Source: Pseudomonas kermanshahensis (lineage in GTDB: Bacteria; Pseudomonadota; Gammaproteobacteria; Pseudomonadales; Pseudomonadaceae). Taken from it: 64,000 nt of DNA. How positions within the stretch are numbered: position 1 is the first letter of the stretch; the number at the start of each line of letters is the position of its first letter. This document shows positions 26,420 through 34,943 of this stretch, piece by piece. Both the position numbers and the translations under genes were made by a program. The stretch covers positions 2,108,001 through 2,172,000 of the forward strand of contig NZ_JABWRY020000001.1 in the NCBI RefSeq assembly GCF_014269205.2, given 5' to 3'. Under the pieces are notes generated by a model. The model did no database searches, was not told the origin of the DNA, and was given only the letters and a program-made list of their open reading frames with translations.

Positions 26420-26848
26420 GTGACCGCATCTGAGCAAACCCTTTACCGCTGCACGCCAGGCCCACTGCACGCCATGCTGCTGGCCGGCAGTGTTCCGCTG
26501 TTTCTTGGCGCGCTGCTGAGCGATATCGCCTACTTCAATAGCTACCAGATCCAATGGAGCAACTTCGCGGCCTGGCTGATTGCCGGTGGCCTGGTGTTCT
26601 GTGGGCTGGCGCTGCTGTTCGCGTTGGTCAACCTGATCCGCGCCGAGCGCAAGGGCGGGCGTGCGACCCTGTATTTCGTGCTGTTGCTGGCGACCTGGGT
26701 GTTGGGGTTGGTCAATGCCTTCGAGCATGCCAAGGACGCCTGGGCAGTGATGCCGTCGGGGTTGGTGCTGTCGGTCATTGTGACCGGGCTCGCAGCTGTC
26801 GCAGCGTGGACTGGCCTTAGCAACCTGCGTTCGGGAGGTGTGGCATGA
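26420..26848 (+). CDS. DUF2231-like inner membrane protein
   Basis: A 142-residue protein with four hydrophobic segments. PGPLHAMLLAGSVPLFLGALLSD at the start fits the DUF2231 family of small membrane proteins. The start is GTG with an ideal AAGGAGG about 8 nt upstream. Its stop overlaps the start of the PQQ-type sugar dehydrogenase by 4 bp, and such pairs recur together, suggesting that this protein is a membrane partner or electron-transfer helper for it. Confidence 0.82.
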   Translation: MTASEQTLYRCTPGPLHAMLLAGSVPLFLGALLSDIAYFNSYQIQWSNFAAWLIAGGLVFCGLALLFALVNLIRAERKGGRATLYFVLLLATWVLGLVNAFEHAKDAWAVMPSGLVLSVIVTGLAAVAAWTGLSNLRSGGVA

Positions 26849-28137
26849 AGCCTTTGCATACCTTGAGCCTGTTGAGCATGGCGTTACTGATCAGCGCCTG
26901 TGGTGGGGAAGGCACGCCCACTCAAGCCCATGGCCCGGACCCCAAGCTGCCTGAGCCACAGCGTGGTTTGCTGCCGAGCATGAAGATCGCTGAGCCAGTG
27001 GCCTGGGGTGAGCAGAAGCCGACTGTGCCTGAGGGCTTCAGCGTCACGGCAATCGCCACCGGCCTGAACATCCCGCGCCAGAGCCTGGTGCTGCCTAATG
27101 GCGATATTCTCGTAGCCGAAGGCCGCGGCGGCAACGCCGCTAAACTCAAACCCAAGGATGTGATCGCCAGCCAGATCAAGGCCAAGGGCAATACCCAGGT
27201 CAAAGGCGGCAATCGCCTGACCTTGCTGCGCGACGCCGACGGCGATGGCACCTACGAGGTGCAGACGGTGTTTGCTGAAAACCTCAACGCCCCTTACGGC
27301 CTGGCGTTTGCCAACGGCAAGCTGTACGTGGCCAACCAGGATGCATTGGTGCGTTTCGACTACCAACAGGGCCAGACCAAGGCCAGCGGTGCGCCGGTCA
27401 AGGTCACCGACCTGCCTGCTGAAATCAACCACCACTGGACCAAGTCGCTGGCCGTCAGCGCTGATGGGCGCTTCCTTTATGTGGGTATCGGCTCGAACAG
27501 CAACATCACCGAGCGCGGCCTGGAAGTGGAGATCGATCGGGCCATGGTCTGGCAGGTCGATGCCCAGACCGGTGCTCACCGGCCCTATGCGACCGGCTTG
27601 CGCAACCCGACGGCCTTGGCTGTTCAGCCGCAGAGCGGGCAGGTGTGGGCGGTGGTCAACGAGCGTGATGAGCTCGGCCCTGATCTGGTCCCGGACTACC
27701 TGACGTCGGTGCGTGAAGGCGGGTTTTATGGGTGGCCCTACAGTTATTGGGGCCAGAACGTCGATGACCGAGTCAGGCCACAGAACCCGGACAAGGTGGC
27801 GGCGGCAATCAAGCCGGACTACAGCCTTGGCTCGCATGTGGCTGCATTGGGGGTCGACTTCTCGGTACCGGCCATGGGCGAGCGCTTCGCCGATGGGGTG
27901 TTCGTGGGTGAACACGGTAGCTGGAACCGGCCAAACCCCGTGGGCTACAAGGTGATCTTCGTGCCGTTCAGCAATGGCAAGCCGGCAGGTGAACCGATCG
28001 ACTTCGCCACGGGCTTCCGGGGCGAGGACGGCAAGACGCGTGGGCGGCCGGTAGGGGTCACCGTCGACCCGCGCGGTGCCTTGATCATTGCCGACGACCT
28101 GGCCAATACGGTCTGGCGGGTGACGCGCAGCCAGTAA
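26845..28137 (+). CDS. PQQ-dependent sugar/sorbosone dehydrogenase-like lipoprotein
   Basis: A 430-residue beta-propeller protein. A lipoprotein signal ends at LLISACGG (Cys at about 19). The propeller contains GLNIPRQSLVLPNGDILVAEG, the Asp-rich loop LLRDADGDGTYE, EINHHWTKSLAVSADGRFLYVGIGSNSN and FVGEHGSWNR. This pattern belongs to the soluble glucose/sorbosone dehydrogenase fold (GSDH) that uses PQQ at the periplasmic face. The true substrate is unknown. It is translationally coupled to the DUF2231-like gene. Confidence 0.9.
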   Translation: MKPLHTLSLLSMALLISACGGEGTPTQAHGPDPKLPEPQRGLLPSMKIAEPVAWGEQKPTVPEGFSVTAIATGLNIPRQSLVLPNGDILVAEGRGGNAAKLKPKDVIASQIKAKGNTQVKGGNRLTLLRDADGDGTYEVQTVFAENLNAPYGLAFANGKLYVANQDALVRFDYQQGQTKASGAPVKVTDLPAEINHHWTKSLAVSADGRFLYVGIGSNSNITERGLEVEIDRAMVWQVDAQTGAHRPYATGLRNPTALAVQPQSGQVWAVVNERDELGPDLVPDYLTSVREGGFYGWPYSYWGQNVDDRVRPQNPDKVAAAIKPDYSLGSHVAALGVDFSVPAMGERFADGVFVGEHGSWNRPNPVGYKVIFVPFSNGKPAGEPIDFATGFRGEDGKTRGRPVGVTVDPRGALIIADDLANTVWRVTRSQ

Positions 28138-28149
28138 TGACTATGCTTG

Positions 28150-28178
28150 TTGGCGCGTGAACCTTTCACGCGCCAACC
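28150..28178. terminator. Hairpin after the sugar dehydrogenase gene
   Basis: Inverted repeat gttggcgcgtga / tcacgcgccaac with a tiny loop, 12 bp after the stop codon. No T run follows, so it is a stem-loop that may protect the transcript end or work with Rho. Assignment as an intrinsic terminator is weak. Confidence 0.45.
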
Positions 28179-28205
28179 CGGAAACGAATACAGGGAAGCA
28201 GGCCT

Positions 28206-28784
28206 ATGAAACCCATTAGCTCACTCGCTCGCGCTGTCGCACTCGCCTCGCTGGTCTTCGCTGGCAGCTTCACGGCCCAGGCCGCTGATGTGCCGATTGG
28301 TAGCGAAGCGCTGGAAAGCCATGTCACCACCAAGGTGCAGGCTATCGACCTGGCCAGCCGCCAGGTCACGGTGGAGGGCGCCAACGGCAAGCCTGTGACC
28401 TTTCAATTGACCGAGAAGGCCAAGGCGCTGCCCAACCTCAAGGTCGGCGACACGGTTGACATCTACGTGACCCGCGCTGTGGCTTATGTGCTCAATACCG
28501 ACGTGGGCGGCGCGCCTAAAGTGAGTGATGAGTCCGGCAGCATTCGCGCCACCAAGGACAACCCCAACCCGGGCGGTGAGGCGTTCCGCCAGGTCAAGGT
28601 CACGTCGCAGATCAAGAAGATCGACCTCAAGAAGCATGAGGTGAGCCTGCTGCCGCCGGAAGGCAAGCTGCAGGTGGTAAAGGTCGAGAACCCTGACCTG
28701 CAGGCGCGCATGAAGAACCTCAAGGTCGGCCAAACGGTCGATGCCATCTACACCGAAGTGCTGCGCGTAGAGACCTCACGCTAG
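28206..28784 (+). CDS. Exported protein with internally duplicated beta domain
   Basis: A 192-residue periplasmic protein: signal peptide about 1-26, cleaved at AQA-ADVP. The mature part contains two similar halves. One runs TTKVQAIDLASRQVTVEGANG to LKVGDTVDIYVTRA; the other runs TSQIKKIDLKKHEVSLLPPEG to LKVGQTVDAIYTEV. Each looks like a small OB- or barrel-like unit with an N-V-K-V-G turn. I do not know a function. It has its own GGAAG-type ribosome-binding site and stands alone between two gene groups. Confidence 0.8.
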   Translation: MKPISSLARAVALASLVFAGSFTAQAADVPIGSEALESHVTTKVQAIDLASRQVTVEGANGKPVTFQLTEKAKALPNLKVGDTVDIYVTRAVAYVLNTDVGGAPKVSDESGSIRATKDNPNPGGEAFRQVKVTSQIKKIDLKKHEVSLLPPEGKLQVVKVENPDLQARMKNLKVGQTVDAIYTEVLRVETSR

Positions 28785-28907
28785 GTTCGGCGTGTGAGGT
28801 GCCCGGCTATTCATGCGGCGAATAGTCGGGGTGCATGTGTTTGATTTCCATAAGCGTTGCAGATCCATCGATCATGGCCTCCATCACACAACAAGGTGAG
28901 GGTGGTC

Positions 28908-29423
28908 ATGTTGAGCAAGTCGATGGTTCTGCTGGGTATCCCTGTCGCGATGGCGTTGCTGGCGGGTGCCGTACTGCCGTTTCAGGCAGCTGGCAACGCC
29001 GCTGTTGGCCGGGCGTTGGGCCACTGGTTATGGGGGGCGTTCACCTCGCTGACGGTCAGTTCTGTGGTGGTGATTGCGGCGCTGCTGATACTGCGGGTGC
29101 CAACGCCAGACCTGGGCAAGGCCCTCCAAGGGCCGTGGTGGCTGTGGATTGGCGGCGTGCTGGGCGCGCTCTACGTGGCCGGCGCGGCAGCACTGACACC
29201 GAAACTGGGCGCTGCAGGCTTTCTGGTGCTGGTGGTGGCAGGGCAGATCTTGACGGCGGTCATCGCTGACCATTTCGGGGTAATGGGGCTGGGGGGCAAA
29301 CCGGTCAGCCTGGCTCGGGTGGCCGGCGTGGTACTGATCCTGTGTGGGGTGTTTCTGGTCCAGGGGAACTGGGGGAGCAGCGCTGCGGCCAAGCCTGTGG
29401 TGCTCGAGCAGTCACAGCGCTGA
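28908..29423 (+). CDS. YdcZ/DUF606-like DMT transporter
   Basis: A 171-residue inner-membrane protein with about five hydrophobic segments. PVAMALLAGAVLPFQAAGNAAVGR and the second half LGAAGFLVLVVAGQILTAVIADHFG are typical of the EamA-related DUF606 family. Members are small half-size transporters thought to work as dimers; the substrate is unknown. The ATG at 28908 has AAGGTGAGGG upstream. The stop is directly adjacent to the convergent LysR gene with no spacer. Confidence 0.85.
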   Translation: MLSKSMVLLGIPVAMALLAGAVLPFQAAGNAAVGRALGHWLWGAFTSLTVSSVVVIAALLILRVPTPDLGKALQGPWWLWIGGVLGALYVAGAAALTPKLGAAGFLVLVVAGQILTAVIADHFGVMGLGGKPVSLARVAGVVLILCGVFLVQGNWGSSAAAKPVVLEQSQR

Positions 29424-30332
29424 TCAAGTGCCTGGCTGGCTGCAGGCCCACACGGCCTCGCGCAGCCAGCGATGCCCGGCGTCGCTGTCTTTGCGGCTGT
29501 GCCAGGCCTGCTGATAGGCAAACGAAGGAATGGCCAGTGGCGGCTCAAACCGGCGCAACGCCTGATGCTGGCGCAATGAACCTACCGCGCGGCTGGCCAC
29601 TGTGAGAATCAGATCGGTGCCCGCAAGCACCTCGACCGCTGCGCTCCAGTGCGGCAGTGCCAGGGCTATCCGCCGCTGCAGGCCGTGGGCGGCCAATGCC
29701 CGTTCTATTTCATCATGGGCATCGGGGTGCATGGCCATCAACACATGGGGGCGAGCCAGCCAGTCGGCCAACGCTAGGCCCCCACTGGCAGGCAGCACCT
29801 GGCGGTCGGCAACACTGATGAAGTGTTCCTCGAACAGGGGCTGGGCGGTGATGCTCTGCGGCAGCTCGGGGAATAGGCCCAAGGCCAGGTCGAGCTCCCC
29901 GTCGAGCAGCTGGGCCAGCATGGTTTCACGGCTGGCCTGGCTGATTGCCAGGTCCACACCGGGTGCTACCTGGCGCACGTGGCGGACCAGGGGCGGAAGG
30001 ATGATGCGCGAAGCATAGTCGGACAATGACAAACGGAACCGACGCTGCGCCTTGGCAGGGTCGAACAGTGGAGCGGCCAGCAGCGCGTTGAGGTTGCCCA
30101 AGGCATCTTGCAGCGGCTTGGCCAGTGCCTGCGCACGTGCGGTCAGGGCCATGCGGCCGTTCTGGCGTATCAGCAAAGGGTCGTCGAAGTGCCTGCGCAG
30201 TTGTGCCAGCGCGTGGCTCACCGCCGGCTGGCTGCGGTGCAGGCGCAGGGCGGCGCGGGTCACGTGCTTCTCTGTCAGCAGTGCATGCAAGGCCAGCAGC
30301 AGGTTGAGGTCGATCTTGCGCAGTTCATCCAT
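29424..30332 (-). CDS. LysR family transcriptional regulator
   Basis: A 302-residue LTTR. The HTH is at about residues 5-64 (LLLALHALLTEKHVTRAALRLHRSQPAVSHALAQLRRHF), followed by the effector-binding domain. MDELRKIDLNLL is the classical start. It is divergent from the zinc-type quinone oxidoreductase gene across about 195 bp and is probably autoregulated while controlling that neighbour or the YdcZ-like gene. Confidence 0.92.
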   Translation of the reverse strand: MDELRKIDLNLLLALHALLTEKHVTRAALRLHRSQPAVSHALAQLRRHFDDPLLIRQNGRMALTARAQALAKPLQDALGNLNALLAAPLFDPAKAQRRFRLSLSDYASRIILPPLVRHVRQVAPGVDLAISQASRETMLAQLLDGELDLALGLFPELPQSITAQPLFEEHFISVADRQVLPASGGLALADWLARPHVLMAMHPDAHDEIERALAAHGLQRRIALALPHWSAAVEVLAGTDLILTVASRAVGSLRQHQALRRFEPPLAIPSFAYQQAWHSRKDSDAGHRWLREAVWACSQPGT

Positions 30333-30427
30333 GGGGCGAATAGTCGAGGCTGGTTTGGCGGGCTTTGATCAGCCTAACAGATGTCCTGGTTTGGGTGGGC
30401 GGCGGTGCGCATGGCGGTCGGCTATTG

Positions 30428-30442
30428 CTGCACGGGTTGCAG
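30428..30442. promoter_or_regulatory. Possible LysR-type box
   Basis: CTGCA-CGGGT-TGCAG, an interrupted palindrome between the divergent LysR gene and the oxidoreductase gene. It fits the T-N11-A layout of LysR targets. Assigned from position and symmetry only. Confidence 0.4.
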
Positions 30443-30526
30443 AAATCATCTGCACTGCGCCGTATTGTTCAACTTGCCATGCCTAATTAGCCTGTATCGA
30501 AACCGTCATCCTCACAGGAATCGATC

Positions 30527-31501
30527 ATGGCCAGCCGTATAACACTCAACGCCACCGGCACTGCTGATGTCATGCAGGTGCAGCACGTCCAACCGCAAGT
30601 GCCAGGGCCAGGCGAGGTGTGGCTGGAGCAGACCGCCATGGGCGTCAACCCGCTGGACGTACTGCAGCGCAAGGGCGGGGTGCCCCTGGCATTGCCGTCT
30701 GGCCTGGGGCTTGAGGGCGCCGGGCGGGTGAGCGCGGTGGGTGAAGGGGTGGGCAATGTGCGCGTGGGGGACCGGGTGGCGTATGCGATGGGCCCGGTAG
30801 GCGCTTATGCCAGCGGGCGGCTGTTCCCTGCCGAGCGCCTGGTAAAGCTGCCGGACTCACTGGATGCCGAAGCCGCCGCAGCCGTATTGTTCAAGGGCAT
30901 CACCGCGCAGTACCTGCTGAAGAGCACCTACCGCGTGGGGCCGCGTACCCAGGTGCTGCTGTATGGCGCGGGCGGGGCATTGGGGCAGCTCATGGCGTCT
31001 TGGGCCAGGCACCTGGGGGCGACCGTGATTGGCGTAGTGTCACGACCACAGAGCGTCGAACGGGCGCGGGCGGCGGGCTGCCATCACGTGATGGTGTTCG
31101 AGGCGGCCACGTTGGCCAAGGAGGTGCGTGAGTTGACGCAGGGCGAGGGCGTGGACGTCGTGTATGACAGTGTCGGCAAGGTGTCGCTGGAGGCCTCGCT
31201 GGACAGCCTGCGCCCGCGCGGGTTGCTGGTGTCATTTGGCGGCACCTCCGGCGCGCCGGCGGCCATTGAAGTGGCCACGCTCAATGCCAAGGGCTCCCTC
31301 TACCTGACGCGCCCGTCACTGGCAGCCCATACGCGTACCGTCGAGGAGTACCAGCAGCGCGCCGCCGATGTGCTGGCGGCGGTCGACGCAGGTATCATCC
31401 AGCCTCGGGTCTGGCGTCGCTACCCGCTGGCCGAAGCGGCCAGGGCCCACGCGGACCTGGAGCAAGGGCTGTCGGAAGGGGCGCTGATTCTCACTGCCTG
31501 A
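30527..31501 (+). CDS. NADPH:quinone oxidoreductase family (MDR) protein
   Basis: A 324-residue medium-chain dehydrogenase/reductase of the quinone-oxidoreductase branch. The N-terminal GroES-like domain contains PGPGEVWLEQTAMGVNPLDV; the nucleotide-binding domain has LLYGAGGALGQL near residue 147. Zinc-ligand cysteines are absent, as in QOR. Such enzymes reduce quinones or enones using NADPH. AGGA precedes the ATG. A LysR gene follows after 27 bp in the same direction. Confidence 0.9.
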   Translation: MASRITLNATGTADVMQVQHVQPQVPGPGEVWLEQTAMGVNPLDVLQRKGGVPLALPSGLGLEGAGRVSAVGEGVGNVRVGDRVAYAMGPVGAYASGRLFPAERLVKLPDSLDAEAAAAVLFKGITAQYLLKSTYRVGPRTQVLLYGAGGALGQLMASWARHLGATVIGVVSRPQSVERARAAGCHHVMVFEAATLAKEVRELTQGEGVDVVYDSVGKVSLEASLDSLRPRGLLVSFGGTSGAPAAIEVATLNAKGSLYLTRPSLAAHTRTVEEYQQRAADVLAAVDAGIIQPRVWRRYPLAEAARAHADLEQGLSEGALILTA

Positions 31502-31528
31502 CTTTCCTACCTTCTGCCGAGCCTTGCC

Positions 31529-32464
31529 ATGGATGCCTTCGACAGCCGCCGCGCCGATGAACTTGCCACCTTGCTGGCCCTACACGAGCAGGGGTCGTTC
31601 GCGGCTGCTGGACAGCAACTGGCGCGCCACCCCACGGTGCTGTCCAAGCGCCTGAGCGCACTCGAAGCACGCCTTGGTATCCGCTTGGTTGAGCGCAGCA
31701 CGCGGCAACTGCGCTTCACCGACGAAGGTGAACGGTTGGTGGCGCGGGTGCGTGAGGCCAGCCGGCTGATCGCCGAAGCCGAACAGGAAGCCACGCAAGG
31801 GGCGGTAACGGTGCGGGGGCGTTTGCGCCTCGCCTTGCCGGCGGCCATGGGGCGGCGCTGGTTGAGCGGGATGTTGGCGGATTTTGTGCTGGCCTATCCG
31901 CAGGTCACAGTGGAGGCCGAGTACGCTGATCGCTTCGTTGACCTGATCGGCGAGGGCTTTGACGCTGCCATCCGTATCGGCGAGTTGGCCGATAACCGCC
32001 TGGTGGCGCAACAACTGTGCGATCACCGCCGCATCCTCTGCGCCTCGCCGGGTTACTTGGCCCGCCATGGCACGCCGCAGCAGCCTGAGCAGCTAGCCGG
32101 GCATAACTGCCTCGGCTTCAGCGGCTTGCGTTCGTTTCCCGAATGGCGCCTCACCCGGCAAGCGCAGCAAGTCAGTGTCAAGGTCAGTGGTTCGTTGCGC
32201 AGTAATGACAATGAAGCCTTGCTCGAAGCTGCCCGCCGGGGGGTGGGCATATTGGCTGGCGGCGACTGGTTGATGGGTGAGGACTTGACCAGTGGGCGCT
32301 TGGTGCGGGTGCTACCGCAGTGGCAGCTCGATGTGGCGGCAGGGATCTACCTGGTGCGGCCTACGGCACGGCTGAACACCGCTGCACTCGGGGTTTTCAA
32401 GGCGTGGGTGACTGAGCAGTTCAGTGCGGGAGCGCCCTGGCGGCACCAGGGCGATCATCTTTAG
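31529..32464 (+). CDS. LysR family transcriptional regulator
   Basis: A 311-residue LTTR. HTH at about residues 8-66 (ELATLLALHEQGSFAAAGQQLARHPTVLSKRLSALEARL) and a substrate-binding-like C-terminal domain. It lies 27 bp after the quinone oxidoreductase, in the same direction, so it may be co-transcribed and regulate that enzyme. The window thus has two LysR genes flanking one oxidoreductase; which one controls it cannot be told. Confidence 0.92.
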   Translation: MDAFDSRRADELATLLALHEQGSFAAAGQQLARHPTVLSKRLSALEARLGIRLVERSTRQLRFTDEGERLVARVREASRLIAEAEQEATQGAVTVRGRLRLALPAAMGRRWLSGMLADFVLAYPQVTVEAEYADRFVDLIGEGFDAAIRIGELADNRLVAQQLCDHRRILCASPGYLARHGTPQQPEQLAGHNCLGFSGLRSFPEWRLTRQAQQVSVKVSGSLRSNDNEALLEAARRGVGILAGGDWLMGEDLTSGRLVRVLPQWQLDVAAGIYLVRPTARLNTAALGVFKAWVTEQFSAGAPWRHQGDHL

Positions 32465-32587
32465 ATTTCGCCTTAATTTTATTATTTAACTAATTGAAAA
32501 TAAACGATAAAAACTATTTTTAGCTGTTTTGCCTGTTGTTAAGATTTTGCTGAAAATAATCAGGCTAACCTATTGAGAAATATGGAT
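32465..32587. other. AT-rich spacer between convergent genes
   Basis: A short stretch dominated by A and T runs (tttatt, aaataaacgataaaaac, gaaaataat), unlike the GC-rich surroundings. It separates a rightward LysR gene from a leftward small gene. It could hold weak terminators or be a target for MvaT/TurA-type silencers; neither is shown. Confidence 0.5.
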
Positions 32588-32917
32588 TTATCGCCTTGCG
32601 ACGGCATGCTGCACGCATTGCTCGTAATAGGTCTGTTTGATCGCCGCAGGTTTCAATCGCGAACGGCTGTTGTAAGTCTGCTCGGTAATGCCGAACGCGG
32701 TCATGCGCATCCACGGCTTGGCGAACTTGCGCGCCTGTAACTTCTTGCGCGTGGCATACAGGGTTACCCCTGATAGCTTGGCCTGCTGGGCTTCTGCGGC
32801 GATCTGTGCGCCCCAGCCACAGGTCTGGCGATCGTTCTGGCTCAGCGTCCTGGCCTGCACGCCGAAGGCGGCCGTGGCCAGCAGGCAGCCAGCCATCGTT
32901 GCTAGAAGTACTCGCAT
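32588..32917 (-). CDS. Small exported hypothetical protein
   Basis: A 109-residue protein with a clear signal peptide (MRVLLATMAGCLLATAAFGVQA, cut near residue 22). The mature part is basic with two cysteines (TCGWGA near residue 33, EQCVQHA near 101) that may form a disulfide. No family recognised. It probably acts in the periplasm. It lies downstream of the DUF998 gene in the same direction, 74 bp away. Confidence 0.72.
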   Translation of the reverse strand: MRVLLATMAGCLLATAAFGVQARTLSQNDRQTCGWGAQIAAEAQQAKLSGVTLYATRKKLQARKFAKPWMRMTAFGITEQTYNSRSRLKPAAIKQTYYEQCVQHAVARR

Positions 32918-32991
32918 GTTGCTGTCCTAAGCATCTGAAGGGGAAGGGAGTTTGCCTTCCCTTCAAACACCTGGGGGCCAGCAATTTGCCG

Positions 32992-33642
32992 TCAGGCAGT
33001 GGCCATTCGCAACCGCCCTGAGGCGGGGGCACGCAGGCTGGCCCAGGCAAGGCCTGCCACCCAGATGACCGATACGCCGTAGTTCAAGCGCTGGTACAAG
33101 CCGAACAGATGGCCACTTTCAACAGCCTTGCCCATCAGCGCGACGGTCACGATCGCCAGCACTACGGCTGCCAAGGAGAACAGGCTCAAGGCCCGTGAGC
33201 CGGCCATCCGGTTGCCTAGCCAGGCCCACAGCGCACTGGCCAGGGTCAACGAAAGGAACATCAGCAAGCCCGAGAGGTTGTGCAACTGCTGCGACAGCGA
33301 AGGCTGTGCCGGTGCACACCCTTGGTCGCAGGGGAACCAGCCGGTGCCCAGGCTGCCCAGGCCATGCAGCAGCACCAGGGCCGCGCTGACCCGCGCCAGG
33401 GTCGATCCCTGCCAGCGACGGGCCAGGCCCCAGGCAAACAGTGCGAACAACACGGCCAGTGGGAAGTTGTTGACCCGCGGTGACCAGTGCTGGGTAGCTG
33501 CACCCACGGCGCCGAGTTGGCTCATGGCCTGTTGCAGGTGGTCATAGCCGGGGTACGCCTGGGCGGTCAGCCACACGCCGGCCAGCAGCCACAGGGGGAT
33601 CAGCAGGCCAGTGGCGAGCAGAATGCGGTCGAGCGGTTTCAT
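32992..33642 (-). CDS. DUF998 membrane protein
   Basis: A 216-residue protein with six hydrophobic segments. GYDHLQQAMSQLGAVGA after the first helix and the FPCDQGC loop are typical of DUF998 proteins of unknown function. The ATG giving MKPLDRIL has GGAAGG about 8 nt upstream; an earlier in-frame start adds only 14 residues with no ribosome-binding site. Divergent from the GntR regulator. Confidence 0.85.
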   Translation of the reverse strand: MKPLDRILLATGLLIPLWLLAGVWLTAQAYPGYDHLQQAMSQLGAVGAATQHWSPRVNNFPLAVLFALFAWGLARRWQGSTLARVSAALVLLHGLGSLGTGWFPCDQGCAPAQPSLSQQLHNLSGLLMFLSLTLASALWAWLGNRMAGSRALSLFSLAAVVLAIVTVALMGKAVESGHLFGLYQRLNYGVSVIWVAGLAWASLRAPASGRLRMATA

Positions 33643-33783
33643 GCTGTCGTTTCCTTCCATGGATAAGTGAGCGCGAAGCCGCACGGTACAGCCTTTCGCT
33701 GGCTTTGGGCCAGCATGTGGCGCTGATTTTTCGCATTACGCGTGTCGCAGACACAGTGTGAAATACCGCATTGGGTGTATGTG

Positions 33784-33794
33784 ATCGTACAACT
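33784..33794. promoter_or_regulatory. GntR half-operator upstream of the regulator gene
   Basis: ATCGTACAACT matches eleven consecutive bases of the palindrome found upstream of kdgD (40684-40702). It is about 45 bp before the regulator start and just upstream of a TATTAT-like -10 element at 33812-33817. This suggests weaker, autoregulatory binding. Confidence 0.55.
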
Positions 33795-33839
33795 GCTTGC
33801 GCTATTATGGGCGCTGTCTTTCAAGGTGAAATACAGGGC

Positions 33840-34589
33840 ATGACAGAGCAGCAGGTACAGGCAAGGACCCGGCGCAAGCCGCGCAGTCTGGCCCAGGAAC
33901 TGGTCACGGTGCTGACCGAGCGAATTCGCAGCGGCCAGCTCAAGCGCGGCGACAAGCTGCCGACCGAATCGCAGATCATGGCGGAAGAGGGCGTCAGCCG
34001 CACCGTGGTGCGCGAGGCCATCTCGCGGCTGCAGGCCGCAGGCCAGGTGGAGACCCGCCATGGCATCGGCACCTTTGTGCTGGACGCACCGGCCACGGGC
34101 GGTTTCCGCATCGACCCGGCGACCGTGGTGACCCTGCGCGAAGTGCTGGCAGTGCTGGAGTTGCGCATTGCCCTGGAGATCGAGTCGGCAGGGTTGGCGG
34201 CGCAGCGGCGCAGCGATGAACAGCTGGTTGGCATGCGCGCAGCGCTGGACGAGCTCAACGAAGGCGCGGCCCATGCGACCGATGCCGTTTCCGCGGACTT
34301 CCAGTTCCACTTGCGCATCGCCCAGGCCAGCGGCAACCACTACTTTGCCGACATCATCAACCACCTGGGTACCAGCATCATTCCACGTACCCGGCTCAAT
34401 TCGGCACGCCTGGCCCATGATGACCAGGCGCACTACATGAGCCGGTTGATGCATGAGCACGAGGCGATCTACGAAGCGATTGCCCGGCAAGACAGCGAAG
34501 GGGCGAAGATGGCCATGCGCATGCACTTGAGCAACAGCCGCGAGCGGTTGCGTCAGGCGCATGAAGAGGCGGAGGCGCAGGGGGTCTGA
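33840..34589 (+). CDS. GntR (FadR subfamily) regulator of the glucarate/galactarate operon
   Basis: A 249-residue regulator. Winged helix at about residues 17-80 (LVTVLTERIRSGQLKRGDKLPTESQI ... VSRTVVREAISRLQ) followed by an all-helical FCD ligand-binding domain with candidate metal ligands D150-type and His residues (FQFHLRIAQASGN, HEHEAIYEAI). It sits beside the leftward KGSADH-garD-MFS-kdgD operon, convergent with it. The shared operator sequence (40684-40702 and 33784-33794) supports it as the local repressor; the ligand would be glucarate, galactarate or a dehydration product. Confidence 0.9.
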   Translation: MTEQQVQARTRRKPRSLAQELVTVLTERIRSGQLKRGDKLPTESQIMAEEGVSRTVVREAISRLQAAGQVETRHGIGTFVLDAPATGGFRIDPATVVTLREVLAVLELRIALEIESAGLAAQRRSDEQLVGMRAALDELNEGAAHATDAVSADFQFHLRIAQASGNHYFADIINHLGTSIIPRTRLNSARLAHDDQAHYMSRLMHEHEAIYEAIARQDSEGAKMAMRMHLSNSRERLRQAHEEAEAQGV

Positions 34590-34608
34590 GCCCTCTGTCG
34601 CCCAGGCT

Positions 34609-34701
34609 GGCCTCTTCGCGGGTAAACCCGCTCCCACAGGATCACTGCAGGCCTGAAATCTGTGCCACCCCTGTGCGAGCGGGTTCAGCCGCGAAGGGGC
34701 C
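34609..34701. repeat. REP inverted pair (family A)
   Basis: Arms of 31 nt (34609-34639 and 34671-34701) in opposite orientation. The first carries the canonical P. putida REP core gcgggtaaacccgctcccac; the second is a degraded copy (gcgggttcagccgcgaa). It lies 19 bp after the GntR stop codon. Confidence 0.85.
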
Positions 34702-34715
34702 GGTACAGACAAAAG

Positions 34716-34943
34716 AAAAAGCCCCGACATGTGCGTAATGCTGTTCAGTTAAGAATGCCGGGGCCGCTCTGCGGCCCATCGCGGCACAAGGCCGCTCCCA
34801 CACCGACCGCGTTATGCCCCTATTTACAGGGCATGCGCGAACATTGTGGGAGCGGCCTTGTGCCGCGATGGGCCGCAAAGCGGCCCCAATACAGGCGATG
34901 GATAACTTAAGTGAACAGCATTACGACATGTGCGGGGCTTTTT
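34716..34943. repeat. Nested 228-bp palindromic element with terminator-like ends
   Basis: Three inverted repeats nested about one centre. Outer arms of 38 nt (34716-34753, 34906-34943) begin with aaaaagcccc and end with ggggcttttt. Middle arms of 43 nt (34760-34802, 34845-34887) have one mismatch and carry a REP-like core gcggcacaaggccgctccca. The inner pair is tgccc/gggca at about 34814-34834. Each outer end is a GC arm plus T run, so the element can terminate transcription from both convergent genes. Confidence 0.85.
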
